This document shows positions 44,960 through 51,705 of a DNA stretch of 51,705 nt, one piece after another. The stretch is from contig MNJR01000078.1 in NCBI GenBank assembly GCA_001920415.1, positions 1 through 51,705 on the forward strand, given 5' to 3'. The notes under the pieces were generated by a model. The model saw only the letters and a list, made by a program, of their open reading frames with translations, was not told the origin of the DNA and did no database searches. Numbering within the stretch: position 1 is the stretch's first letter; each line of letters opens with the position of its first letter. The translations under genes were made by a program, and so were the position numbers. The DNA is from Acidobacteria bacterium 13_1_20CM_3_53_8. GTDB taxonomy: Bacteria > Acidobacteriota > Blastocatellia > Pyrinomonadales > Pyrinomonadaceae.

Positions 44960-45060
44960 AGTCAAAAGGAAAAAGGTAAAAGGCAAAAGTGAGGGGAAGC
45001 CAGTTTTTAATTAAAATGGCTTCCGCCTTCCTTTTGCCTTTTTACTTTTTCCTTTTGACT
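44960..45060. repeat. Intact AAAGGCAAAAGG-type hairpin
   Basis: The arms (GTCAAAAGGAAAAAGGTAAA and its complement at the right end) enclose a smaller inner stem GGAAGCCA/TGGCTTCC. It lies between two convergent genes and may end transcription from both sides, as the T-rich arm acts in either direction. Confidence 0.85.
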
Positions 45061-45064
45061 TATT

Positions 45065-45409
45065 TTACGCGGCGCGTGCGTGTTGGCGTTGCGGGTCGTA
45101 CTCGAAAGAAAGATACCAGCGCGCAATATGTTTGAGCACGGCAGAGACGTGCTTGCACTCGTAACCGGGTTCTGCGTTCCCGCGAAAAACAAAGTCTGCG
45201 CAGGTGCAGGCCAGATGCTTCGTCTCTGGATCACGAAACAAGTGATACTTATATTCAGGCTCGGCTTCGGAGCGAGCCATCCAGCCGTAAGGCTCTGCTT
45301 CTGCTACGGCGATGCGTTCGGAGCGCGCGGCGCGCTGCTCGTTGGGAGTAAATTCTTCAACTCTTTTAGTCTGCTTCTTCTTCGCTATCATCTTAAAATT
45401 CTCCCTCAT
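45065..45409 (-). CDS. SWIM zinc-finger protein
   Basis: 114 residues. The SWIM signature CxCx(n)CxH is seen in LACTCADFVFRG...YECKHVSAVL near residues 80-101, preceded by a strand (YKYHLFRDPETKHL). SWIM fingers bind DNA or proteins. The N-terminus is basic (IAKKKQTKRVEEFTP). The start may be ATG 45409 or ATG 45391, which has GGGAG upstream. It is divergent from the permease gene. Confidence 0.8.
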   Translation of the reverse strand: MRENFKMIAKKKQTKRVEEFTPNEQRAARSERIAVAEAEPYGWMARSEAEPEYKYHLFRDPETKHLACTCADFVFRGNAEPGYECKHVSAVLKHIARWYLSFEYDPQRQHARAA

Positions 45410-45535
45410 GTTTTTGTTGATCCGAAACTCTAAAAAGGGCTAAAAACGGCGCAAAATCGCCGAATCTTTGATGCTGTATGTGCGCCCGAAGTTCGATCAC
45501 GGCGGGAGAAAATCGTTGACAGCAACCCTGCGTAT

Positions 45536-46999
45536 TTGGTAAACCCGCGCTTCACTTCGGGCAAGGTAAATCTCTCTTTGGAACAAAACATCAGCGAGAC
45601 TGAAAACTTCAATGATACTACGACGCGCGAGGTTCATCTTCCGCGCTCGCGTCGTCTGAATCTCTTAGCTCTAACGAGCGTCATCTTCTTCACCGTTTCG
45701 GGCGGCGCTTACGGGCTTGAGCCTCTGGTCGGCGCGGTCGGCGCAGGTTGGGCTGTTGCGCTCGTCCTTGTGACTCCCTTGCTATGGAGTCTGCCGATTG
45801 CTCTGATGGTATCGGAACTTTCGAGCATGATGCCGGAAGAGGGTGGTTACTACGTTTGGGTGCGCGAGGGGCTTGGGGATTTCTGGGGTGTACAGGAGGG
45901 TTGGTGGACTATCTGCTACACGGCTGTTGATATGGCTATCTATCCGGTGCTGTTCATAGACTACCTTGGCTACTTCTTCCCGAAAATTTCTGTGGATGAA
46001 GCGCAAGCGATGTCTTGGAGCATATGGCTCACGCGCTGGTTGATAGCAGTCCTGTTGATAGCGGTAGCCTGCGCGATCAACTGGCGCGGCGCTCGCGCCG
46101 TTGGAACGAACGCTGCATTCAATGTTCTTGTTGTTCTAGCCCCTTTCGTTCTGCTCGTCCTCTTCGGATTTCTAAAATCAGGAGCGGCGCACACAGCAGC
46201 GTCCGTTGTCGTTGATGACTTAAAACATCGCCCGGATAATAAGCTGCTCACGCTTGGGCTGGCGATTGTGCTGTGGAACTACTGCGGGTGGGATAATGTC
46301 TCAACGTTTGCGGCTGAGGTAAACGACGCGCGCAAAAATTATCCACGCGCGATGATGGCCGCGCTGCCGCTGACAGTCGCAGCGTACCTGCTGCCGCTTC
46401 TGGCGGGGATAGCTGTGACGACCGACGCGAACGTTTGGAGCGAGGATGCTGGCTGGCCTGTCATAGGAGAGATGATAGGAGGTAGTTGGCTTGGGATTAT
46501 TATCACAGCAGCAGCGCTCGTCTCCGCATGGTCGCTCTTCAACAGCCAACTGCTCTACGTCTCGCGCTTGCCTTACGCAATGGCGCGCGACCGCTGGCTT
46601 CCCCTACTTCTCGCGCGTGTCTCGAAAAGGACTGCTGTTCCGACCGTTGCCCTACTGGCATCGTGCTTCGTCTCCGCGCTCTTCGCCACGCTTTCATTCG
46701 GCAAGCTGGTCATCTTAGACATAATGCTCTACGCCGCAGCGCTATCACTGGAATTCTTCGCCCTTCTGGCGCTGCGGCGTAGCAGGCCGGAGATGTCTCG
46801 TCCGTTCCGAGTTCCCGGCGGTTGGCCTGTTCTTTTTCTCATCACGATTGCGCCAACCTGCTTCGCCATCTTAGTCTTCATAGCGAGCTTTCAAGACAAG
46901 AGCGCAGACCCCAGACAGATGCTGATAGTCTGCGTAGTTATTTTGAGCGGCGTGGTCATCTACTTCACAAGGAGGCGCAAAGCGCTGAAGAACAAATGA
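45536..46999 (+). CDS. APC-family amino acid or polyamine permease
   Basis: 487 residues, about twelve membrane segments. The start FFTVSGGAYGLEPLVGAVGAG is the APC substrate-binding helix. EEGGYYVWVREGLGDFW and YTAVDMAIYPVLFIDYL resemble the plant/protist polyamine transporter (PUT) branch of the LAT group. The substrate is not certain. The TTG at 45536 is the longest start; TTG at 45578 is an alternative. The N-terminal about 35 residues are hydrophilic. Confidence 0.88.
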   Translation: MVNPRFTSGKVNLSLEQNISETENFNDTTTREVHLPRSRRLNLLALTSVIFFTVSGGAYGLEPLVGAVGAGWAVALVLVTPLLWSLPIALMVSELSSMMPEEGGYYVWVREGLGDFWGVQEGWWTICYTAVDMAIYPVLFIDYLGYFFPKISVDEAQAMSWSIWLTRWLIAVLLIAVACAINWRGARAVGTNAAFNVLVVLAPFVLLVLFGFLKSGAAHTAASVVVDDLKHRPDNKLLTLGLAIVLWNYCGWDNVSTFAAEVNDARKNYPRAMMAALPLTVAAYLLPLLAGIAVTTDANVWSEDAGWPVIGEMIGGSWLGIIITAAALVSAWSLFNSQLLYVSRLPYAMARDRWLPLLLARVSKRTAVPTVALLASCFVSALFATLSFGKLVILDIMLYAAALSLEFFALLALRRSRPEMSRPFRVPGGWPVLFLITIAPTCFAILVFIASFQDKSADPRQMLIVCVVILSGVVIYFTRRRKALKNK

Positions 47000-47059
47000 G
47001 AAGAGTTTCAAATTCAACTGGCAGTTACTTCAAAGCTATAAACAATCACTCAACTCTTT

Positions 47060-47175
47060 GCGAGCTTAAGATTTTCCCTTTGCGCCTTTGCGCGAACCCT
47101 CAAGTTAGACGAAAGTCCTGCTTATCGAAAATTGAAAGTTTCACGCAAAGGCACAAAGAAAAGAGCAAAGCTCGC
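47060..47175. repeat. TTTGCGCCTTTGCG inverted repeat, copy 2
   Basis: The arms 47060-47096 and 47140-47175 pair with a few mismatches and match the perfect copy at 16771-16886 (GCGAGCTTAAG outer end; CTTTGCGCCTTTGCG core). It fills the space between the permease and the beta-lactamase-like gene and ends just before the latter's start. Confidence 0.85.
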
Positions 47176-47184
47176 AAGGGTGTT

Positions 47185-48108
47185 TTGAAATCCACTTTTG
47201 CACTTTGCTGCTCTCTCCTTCTACTTTGCAGCTTCACCGTTCACACGCAGACTGTTTCAAACAACGCAGCCTCTCAAACTAACGCAGTGCTGGACGCGCG
47301 CGTGCGTGCAGAGATTTCATCGTTCAAAGGCCACGTCCACTTGTTCGCAAAGAATCTGGATTCGGGCGAGACATACGAATTGAACGCAGACGATGTTGTA
47401 CCGACGGCGAGCACCATCAAGGTCGCAATCATGGTTGAAGCCTTCGCACGCGTATCCGAAGGCCGCTCGAAGTGGATGGACGAAATCCTGCTTACGCCAC
47501 AGGCGAAGAAGGTTTACGGCTCAGGAGTTCTCCAAAACCTTTCAGACAATCTTCACCTAACGCTGCGCGACGTTGTGACGCTGATGATTATCGTGAGCGA
47601 CAACGCCGCAGCGAACCTTGTGCTGGATGTCGTGACGCCGGACGCTGTGAACGCGCGCATGGATTCGTTGGGACTTAAACAGACTCGCGTGCTCAGAAAG
47701 ATTGGCGCAGGCAACACGCCAAGCTCATTCGGTAAAAGCCACCCTGATTTCATCACACGCTACGGCACAGGCATGACCACGCCGCGCGAGATGCTTGAGC
47801 TTCTGGAGATGATAGAGCGCGGCCAGATCATCAACGCGGCAGCCTCGCGCGAGATGATTGACATAATGAAACGCCAGCAGCTTCACTACGGCATCGGGCG
47901 CAATCTTCAAGGCATAGAGATAGCCAGCAAGAGTGGCGCGCTAGACCATCTCAGAAGCGACGTTGGCATCATCTACACACGACGCGGACGCATAGCGATG
48001 GCCGTCACCTGCAACGACATCCCCTCGGTTGATTATTCCTACGACAACCCCGGCGACCTTCTCATCGCGCGCCTTTCGCAGATTTTGATTGACGGGTTGG
48101 GGAAGTGA
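47185..48108 (+). CDS. Class A beta-lactamase-fold serine hydrolase
   Basis: 307 residues from TTG at 47185, chosen because AAGGG precedes it and it is followed at once by a signal peptide (FALCCSLLLLCSFTVHT); the open frame extends upstream only through a repeat. Motifs: SxxK as ASTIK (Ser76), SDN as IVSDNAAAN, and KSG as ASKSGALDH. No Glu equivalent to the class A omega-loop Glu166 is visible between SDN and TTPREM, so a true beta-lactamase activity is doubtful; it may be an esterase- or peptidase-like member. Secreted or lipid-anchored. Confidence 0.85.
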   Translation: MKSTFALCCSLLLLCSFTVHTQTVSNNAASQTNAVLDARVRAEISSFKGHVHLFAKNLDSGETYELNADDVVPTASTIKVAIMVEAFARVSEGRSKWMDEILLTPQAKKVYGSGVLQNLSDNLHLTLRDVVTLMIIVSDNAAANLVLDVVTPDAVNARMDSLGLKQTRVLRKIGAGNTPSSFGKSHPDFITRYGTGMTTPREMLELLEMIERGQIINAAASREMIDIMKRQQLHYGIGRNLQGIEIASKSGALDHLRSDVGIIYTRRGRIAMAVTCNDIPSVDYSYDNPGDLLIARLSQILIDGLGK

Positions 48109-48211
48109 AAGCGGCGCGAGCAAGCAGGGCGTATAATCTGCGCCTGTAGTGAGCGGTCTAATTCCTGCGGATGAGCGATTTTATTAAGAATTTCGCTGCC
48201 ACGCCGCTGTT

Positions 48212-48286
48212 ATGAATCTAAAGAGACGTGATATAACACGGCTTTTAGTACGCCTAATTGTAGTTATGCTGCTGCTTCTTCAGTAA
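48212..48286 (+). CDS. Possible 24-residue hydrophobic peptide
   Basis: The frame runs from ATG 48212 to TAA 48284-48286: a basic start (MNLKRRDITR) followed by a hydrophobic stretch (LIVVMLLLL). It begins directly after GTTATGA, which could be an R'-like integron boundary. No SD is evident. It may be chance. Confidence 0.25.
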   Translation: MNLKRRDITRLLVRLIVVMLLLLQ

Positions 48287-48298
48287 TGGGAAAGAATT

Positions 48299-48937
48299 AT
48301 GAGTATACAAGAGTGGCAAATTTACATTTCGATAATTAAAGACATAATTACTGCCATCGTAGCTTTAATAGCTGGCGTAGTCGCAATCTATGGTGTTATT
48401 GCATGGAAGAAGCAGCTTAAAGGTAAAACAGAATATGAGCTGGCGCGCAGGGTTCTTCGTGCTATTTACAAAGTAAGAGATTCGATAAGAATTGTTAGAA
48501 GCCCTATCCAAACTGGCGGAGAGATAGAAGAAGCTGTGAAGGCATCTGGAATATCTTATGATCCAGATGATAAAAGCACTCATGCCAAAACGCAGGCGGC
48601 AATTTATGAGTCAAGATGGAAGCAATTAAATGAAGCAAGGTCTAATTTGCAACTTGAACTGCTAGAAGCTGAAGTGTCATGGGGAGAAGGGATAAAAGAT
48701 AAACTTAAACCGCTCAATGAATGCATCGGAAAATTGTATGCTACGGTCTACTTATACATAGCTGAACTTGAGCGGCCATCGCGGAGGACGGATGAAGTCG
48801 CTGAGAAGAACAGAGAAGAATCTTTACGCATTCTCTACTGGGTGAGTGACAACCCTGAGGAAGATTCCTTCAGTGGGAAGGTTAAAGGCGCAGTAGAGCA
48901 AATCGAAACGTTTTTGAAGCCACACTTGAAACTGTAA
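48299..48937 (+). CDS. Membrane-anchored coiled-coil protein (first integron cassette gene)
   Basis: 212 residues, with GGGAAAG before the ATG. One N-terminal membrane segment (IITAIVALIAGVVAIYGVIAW) and then helical, charged cytoplasmic sequence (ESRWKQLNEARSNLQLELLEAEV; LYATVYLYIAELERPS). No family recognised. The DNA is A/T-richer than the neighbouring chromosomal genes. It ends 11 bases before attC1. Confidence 0.75.
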   Translation: MSIQEWQIYISIIKDIITAIVALIAGVVAIYGVIAWKKQLKGKTEYELARRVLRAIYKVRDSIRIVRSPIQTGGEIEEAVKASGISYDPDDKSTHAKTQAAIYESRWKQLNEARSNLQLELLEAEVSWGEGIKDKLKPLNECIGKLYATVYLYIAELERPSRRTDEVAEKNREESLRILYWVSDNPEEDSFSGKVKGAVEQIETFLKPHLKL

Positions 48938-48948
48938 CTCAATGCGCA

Positions 48949-49057
48949 GAATAACAACTCATTCAACCCGACGCCTCGATAGCATTCCTTTCATCGTTGT
49001 GCTTTGCCATAATGTTGAAGGATGCTCGCGCGGGGCGGGTGAATTCCAGCGTTAGGC
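48949..49057 (+). other. Integron attC site 1
   Basis: R''-like GAATAAC (48949-48955), L'' ATTCAACCCG, L' CGGGTGAAT with one unpaired A on the L'' side, and R' GTTAGGC (49051-49057). The middle folds into a long imperfect stem (AGCATTCCTTTCA / TGAAGGATGCT). It matches the aadA-type attC style AACAACTCATTCAA ... TTCCAGCGTTAGGC. R'' is weaker than in attC2. Confidence 0.85.
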
Positions 49058-49172
49058 GGCTTCGCCTTATGCAGCAAATCCTTTTAACGTCAACAGGCTG
49101 TCCTTCCTGATGATAAAGTATCTTCAGAGATGATAGTATCTTCTTCAAAGAGATTTCAGCTAAAGGATTCGC

Positions 49173-49493
49173 TTGGTGGATATTGAAACTATTCAGAAAC
49201 GTGTTCAAGACGGCAATTATCTGGTCAAGAGTCATGCTATTATACATGCGCTCAAGGAAGGATTTGAGCGGCAGCACATTATAGAAGCTGTACTTAATGG
49301 GAAAATTATTGAGGAATATCCAGACTCGGAGCGGGTTCTTATATGTGGCAATGCTATCTTAGCAAAAGATGTGGATATTTATCTGCATGTTGTCTGTGAG
49401 TATGCTGATCCAGTGTATATTGAGTTCGTGACTGCTTATATTCCAGACGAAATTGAATGGGAGAAGCCGCCTTTTAAGCGTCGTAAGAGGTGA
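49173..49493 (+). CDS. DUF4258 protein, MqsR-like toxin candidate
   Basis: 106 residues from TTG 49173 (or GTG 49176). The DUF4258 pattern is seen: YLVKSHAIIHALKEGF, EAVLNGKIIEEYPDSERVLICG, LHVVCEYADPVYIEFVTAY. Such proteins are RelE/MqsR-related and sit next to YgiT/MqsA-type zinc proteins, as here. The module is carried by one integron cassette. Confidence 0.87.
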   Translation: MVDIETIQKRVQDGNYLVKSHAIIHALKEGFERQHIIEAVLNGKIIEEYPDSERVLICGNAILAKDVDIYLHVVCEYADPVYIEFVTAYIPDEIEWEKPPFKRRKR

Positions 49494-49499
49494 AAGATA

Positions 49500-49769
49500 A
49501 TGACAAGTAAACCTACATGTGGCGAGCATCAGACGTTGAAAGAATGGCGACCGACAACCTTCGAGTATCGAGAGGAAGGGATTTCGGTTCGCGTGCCGAA
49601 TGTTTACGCTTGGGTGTGTCCAGAAGATGGAGAAGCATCGTTTACACCGGAAATAGTTGATGAAATTATAGTCACCGTACGGGAGTTGCTTGAATCGGCT
49701 AAGCGAGCGCGAGCGCGTCGGTCGGTGCTCACAGAATATATTGTGTCTGTAGGCGAACACGCCGCCTAA
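49500..49769 (+). CDS. YgiT/MqsA-type zinc-finger antitoxin candidate
   Basis: 89 residues, six bases after the DUF4258 gene. A Cys in KPTCGEH and a Cys in AWVCPEDGEASFTPEIVDEI fit the MqsA N-terminal zinc region, though only single Cys residues are left where pairs are usual. The C-terminal HTH of long MqsA is absent. The stop codon lies within the R'' box of attC2 (GCCTAAC), a common integron feature. Confidence 0.75.
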   Translation: MTSKPTCGEHQTLKEWRPTTFEYREEGISVRVPNVYAWVCPEDGEASFTPEIVDEIIVTVRELLESAKRARARRSVLTEYIVSVGEHAA

Positions 49770-49865
49770 CAACTCATTCAACCGGAGCGCGAATTAGCAT
49801 GTCTTTCATCGTCAACTTGAATGCTTGATACAATGCTTCCTGCCCGGTTAATTCCAGCGTTAGGC
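49764..49865 (+). other. Integron attC site 2
   Basis: R'' GCCTAAC (49764-49770), L'' TCATTCAACCGG, L' CCCGGTTAATTC, R' GTTAGGC (49859-49865). There is an imperfect inner stem (GCATGTCTTTCATC / CTTGAATGC). This is the cleanest attC in the window. Confidence 0.92.
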
Positions 49866-49928
49866 ATCTAACAACTTGTATCCTACCAAATCAAAAAGTA
49901 TATTCTGATCTGAAAGGAGTTTGATTTT

Positions 49929-50147
49929 GTGGTTACTAGAGAAGAGGTCATCGCTGAAATTCAGAAGATGCCGGAAAAACATCTGGATGAGTTGTACCGA
50001 ATCATCAAAAATTATGAGATGCTAGGTGGAGAGGATGAATCGAATCAAAGTGTGATGGCGAAGTTGCGCCAGATAAAGATTTCAGCCTCACCTGATTTCT
50101 CGATCAAGGCAAACTTGTATGATTTAGAGGAACAGAATGCCAAATAG
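49929..50147 (+). CDS. Antitoxin of a PIN module in an integron cassette
   Basis: 72 residues from GTG, with AAAGGAG upstream. Helical: VTREEVIAEIQKMPEKHLDELYRIIKNYE, with a C-terminal segment ANLYDLEEQNAK. The length, overlap with the PIN gene (11 bases) and composition fit a VapB-like antitoxin. It is intact while its toxin is broken. Confidence 0.75.
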   Translation: MVTREEVIAEIQKMPEKHLDELYRIIKNYEMLGGEDESNQSVMAKLRQIKISASPDFSIKANLYDLEEQNAK

Positions 50148-50540
50148 GATTTTCGTGGACACCTCGTTTGTCCTTGCCTTGATAAACGAGCGGGATCAGT
50201 ATCACGGCCAAGCTGAAAATCTCTCCCATAAGTTTGAGAATTCATCCCTCGTAACCACCGATGCAGTTCTCTTATAAATTGGTAATGCTATGGCTAAAGA
50301 TTTCAGGGAAGAAGCAGTTGCAATTATCAAAGTGCTCCGTAGTTCTAAAAGGTCGAGGTGATAGAGACGGGAGGGAGGCTATTTGAAAAGGGTTTAGAAT
50401 TCTATGAAAAGCACAGTGATAAAACATGGAGCTTGGTAGATTGCATCTCATTTGTGGTAATGCAGGAGAACGGGATAACAGAAGCCTTAACATTTGACGG
50501 AGATTTCACGCAAGCAGGGTTTATTGTCGTAAGCGGCTAA
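50137..50540 (+). pseudogene. Broken PIN-domain toxin (VapC family)
   Basis: The start is intact (FVDTSFVLALINERD). A nonsense codon TAA at 50275-50277 stands where homologues have Glu (TDAVLL-stop-IGNA), and a one-base deletion in an A run near 50348 shifts the frame. The last part continues in the other frame (VEVIETGGRLFEKG, WSLVDCISFVVMQENG, EALTFDGDFTQAGF). Two independent lesions make a real pseudogene more likely than a sequencing error. Confidence 0.87.
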
Positions 50541-50549
50541 ATCGGCGAC

Positions 50550-50804
50550 GCCTAACAACTCATTCAACTATAGCGGTTCTCACTTGAATGCGACTCATGT
50601 CAGTACCGCCTGCGGTAGCGGGCGGGTCGTAGCCGCACCGATACCCGCCCGCTACCGCAGGCGGTACTGACCTGCATGCCTTGATCAGAGTGGTCGCACC
50701 CAAGTGAGAACCGCTATAGAGTGCGGATTGAATCTTTTTCATCATTCTTCCTTGTGGTTAGGTTGAATGCTATTCGCCGCGCCCGATTAACTCAACCGTT
50801 ATGT
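50550..50804 (+). other. Integron attC site 3, enlarged by an insertion
   Basis: R'' GCCTAAC (50550-50556) and AACTCATTCAAC are followed by a 152-bp palindromic insert, then the rest of the attC (GGATTGAATC ... GCCCGATTAACTCAACC) and R' GTTATGT (50798-50804). Without the insert it would be about 103 bp, as the others are. Confidence 0.75.
50568..50719. mobile_element. 152-bp palindromic MITE-like insert inside attC3
   Basis: Perfect 19-bp terminal inverted repeats CTATAGCGGTTCTCACTTG (50568-50586) and CAAGTGAGAACCGCTATAG (50701-50719). Inside is a second perfect pair of 29 bp starting GTCAGTACCGCCTGCGG. No coding capacity. Any target duplication is at most the two bases TA and is not certain. 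Confidence 0.85.
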
Positions 50805-50853
50805 TGCTTGCGCTATCTTGACTGGAAAACCGCCACGTAATTACAATGTAGCC

Positions 50854-51108
50854 ATGAAAACTCGAATCGTAAAAATAGGTAATTCGCAAGGCGTCCGTAT
50901 CCCCAAGTTGCTTTTGGAACGTAGCAATCTTGCAGAGGAAGTTGAGCTAGAGGCAGAAGATAATCGAATCATTATCCGCTCGACGAAACAGCCTCGACAG
51001 GATTGGGAGAGTGCGTTTCGTGCAATGGCAGAGCGCGGCGATGATGCCTTGCTCGATAAGAATTTGCTGACTCAAACTCAATGGGACGAGGATGAGTGGC
51101 AATGGTAA
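50854..51108 (+). CDS. MazE/AbrB-family antitoxin
   Basis: 84 residues from ATG 50854. N-terminal swapped-hairpin DNA-binding motif MKTRIVKIGNSQGVRIPKLLLE, then acidic tail QTQWDEDEWQW that should bind the toxin. The longer frame from 50818 adds residues that lie next to the attC R' and lack a domain. It overlaps the toxin gene. Confidence 0.92.
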   Translation: MKTRIVKIGNSQGVRIPKLLLERSNLAEEVELEAEDNRIIIRSTKQPRQDWESAFRAMAERGDDALLDKNLLTQTQWDEDEWQW

Positions 51109-51425
51109 TCAAACGCTTTGATGTTTATCTTATTAATCTTGATCCGACAATCGGCAGCGAAATTGAGAAGACTCGACCGTGCCTTGTGATCTCGCCGGAT
51201 GAGATGAATCGTTTTATAAGAACCGTGGTTGTTGCACCGATGACTACAAAGGGCACATCTTATCCAACGAGAATGGCTTGCAAATTTCAAGGGAAACGTG
51301 GGCAAATTGTGCTTGACCAGATTCGCACCGTAGATAAGGCACGCTTGATTAGGCGGCTTGGTAAAATTGATAAGCAAACACAAACAGAGGTCTTATCCGT
51401 TCTAGGAGAAATGTTTGCTCCATAG
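51102..51425 (+). CDS. MazF/PemK-family mRNA interferase
   Basis: About 107 residues from ATG 51102 (GTG 51096 possible). MazF pattern: KRFDVYLINLDPTIGSEIEKTRPCLVISPDEMN, TVVVAPMTTKG, GQIVLDQIRTVDKARLI with the conserved Arg and Thr/Ser active residues. Ribosome-independent RNase. It ends six bases before attC4. Confidence 0.92.
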   Translation: MVIKRFDVYLINLDPTIGSEIEKTRPCLVISPDEMNRFIRTVVVAPMTTKGTSYPTRMACKFQGKRGQIVLDQIRTVDKARLIRRLGKIDKQTQTEVLSVLGEMFAP

Positions 51426-51430
51426 GCGCA

Positions 51431-51540
51431 ACATAACAACTCATTCAAGCGCGACGCCTCGATAGCATTTCTTTCATGCTTGTACGCTCCGGCTTGATTG
51501 AAGGCTACTCGCTCGCGGCGGGTTAATTCAAGCGTTAGGC
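51431..51540 (+). other. Integron attC site 4
   Basis: R''-like ACATAAC (51431-51437), L'' TCATTCAAGC, L' GCGGGTTAATTC, R' GTTAGGC (51534-51540). Inner stem GCATTTCTTTCATGC with TTGATTGAAGGCTAC. Very similar to attC1 (both contain GACGCCTCGATAGCATT). Confidence 0.88.
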
Positions 51541-51649
51541 TATGCTGTGTTAACACGGGTCTATACTTGTCGTTGACTAGACGGGTGACGTATCGGTATG
51601 TGAAGCTGTGAATGCTATTCATCTGACCGCTTATCACTTTTGAGGAGCA

Positions 51650-51705
51650 GTGAGCCACTTGAACAATCTTAGATGTGGCGGTGGCAAGTGTTCACGGACA
51701 AAACG
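51650..51705 (+). CDS. Possible start of the next cassette gene, cut by window edge
   Basis: GTG at 51650 follows GAGGAGCA and opens an 18-codon frame to the right edge (MSHLNNLRCGGGKCS). It lies where the next integron cassette gene is expected, about 110 bases after the attC4 boundary. Too short to identify. Confidence 0.3.
   Translation, partial: MSHLNNLRCGGGKCSRTK

Noticed and set aside
46822-47184. Longer N-terminus of the beta-lactamase-fold protein
   Set aside because: It overlaps the permease gene and reads through a non-coding inverted repeat; the signal peptide begins right after TTG 47185.

Overview
The window looks like a chromosomal segment of an acidobacterium, most likely class Blastocatellia (Pyrinomonadaceae-like). 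This rests on inference: moderate GC, Gram-negative envelope genes (lnt, an outer-membrane beta-barrel), secreted proteins ending in DUF4214, large RCC1 and DUF11 surface proteins, and many long palindromic intergenic repeats. No rRNA or taxonomic marker gene is present to prove it.

Layout. 1-6 kb (minus strand): prfB with its programmed frameshift, lnt, a SPOR-domain protein, an NfeD-like protein and a TPR lipoprotein-like or periplasmic protein. 6.3-13.6 kb (plus): a secreted protein of unknown function, then a giant subtilase with two RCC1 propellers and DUF4214, split by a one-base frameshift. 13.6-16.7 kb (minus): a fluoride-riboswitch operon (crcB, DUF190, DUF190-DUF190, membrane mannosyltransferase). 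17.3-29.6 kb (plus): a cell-surface cluster of DUF11 proteins around a very large DUF11/SdrD-B/beta-barrel protein (also frameshifted), then an LTD-DUF4214 protein. 29.7-39.3 kb: an accessory island with a 21-bp palindromic tandem repeat, HNH and PIN modules, a type IIG restriction-modification gene and a string of toxin-antitoxin (TA) pairs, ending at tRNA-Glu. 39.7-48.1 kb: ordinary metabolic and envelope genes (FAD monooxygenase, outer-membrane lipoprotein-sorting-like protein, VIT/vWA protein, SWIM zinc finger, APC permease, class A beta-lactamase fold). 48.2-51.7 kb: an integron cassette array with four attC sites and no integrase in view (CALIN).

The most interesting region is 30-39 kb. 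Downstream of the restriction-modification gene, five TA modules follow one another, and each is followed by a short same-strand copy of the 3' end of the restriction-modification gene. About 2 kb upstream, an unrelated small gene shows the same plan: full gene, inserted two-gene nuclease module, then a second copy of that gene's 3' end with its terminator. This suggests a cassette-insertion process that targets and duplicates gene 3' ends. It works beside a true attC-based integron array in the same window, and both carry almost only TA modules.
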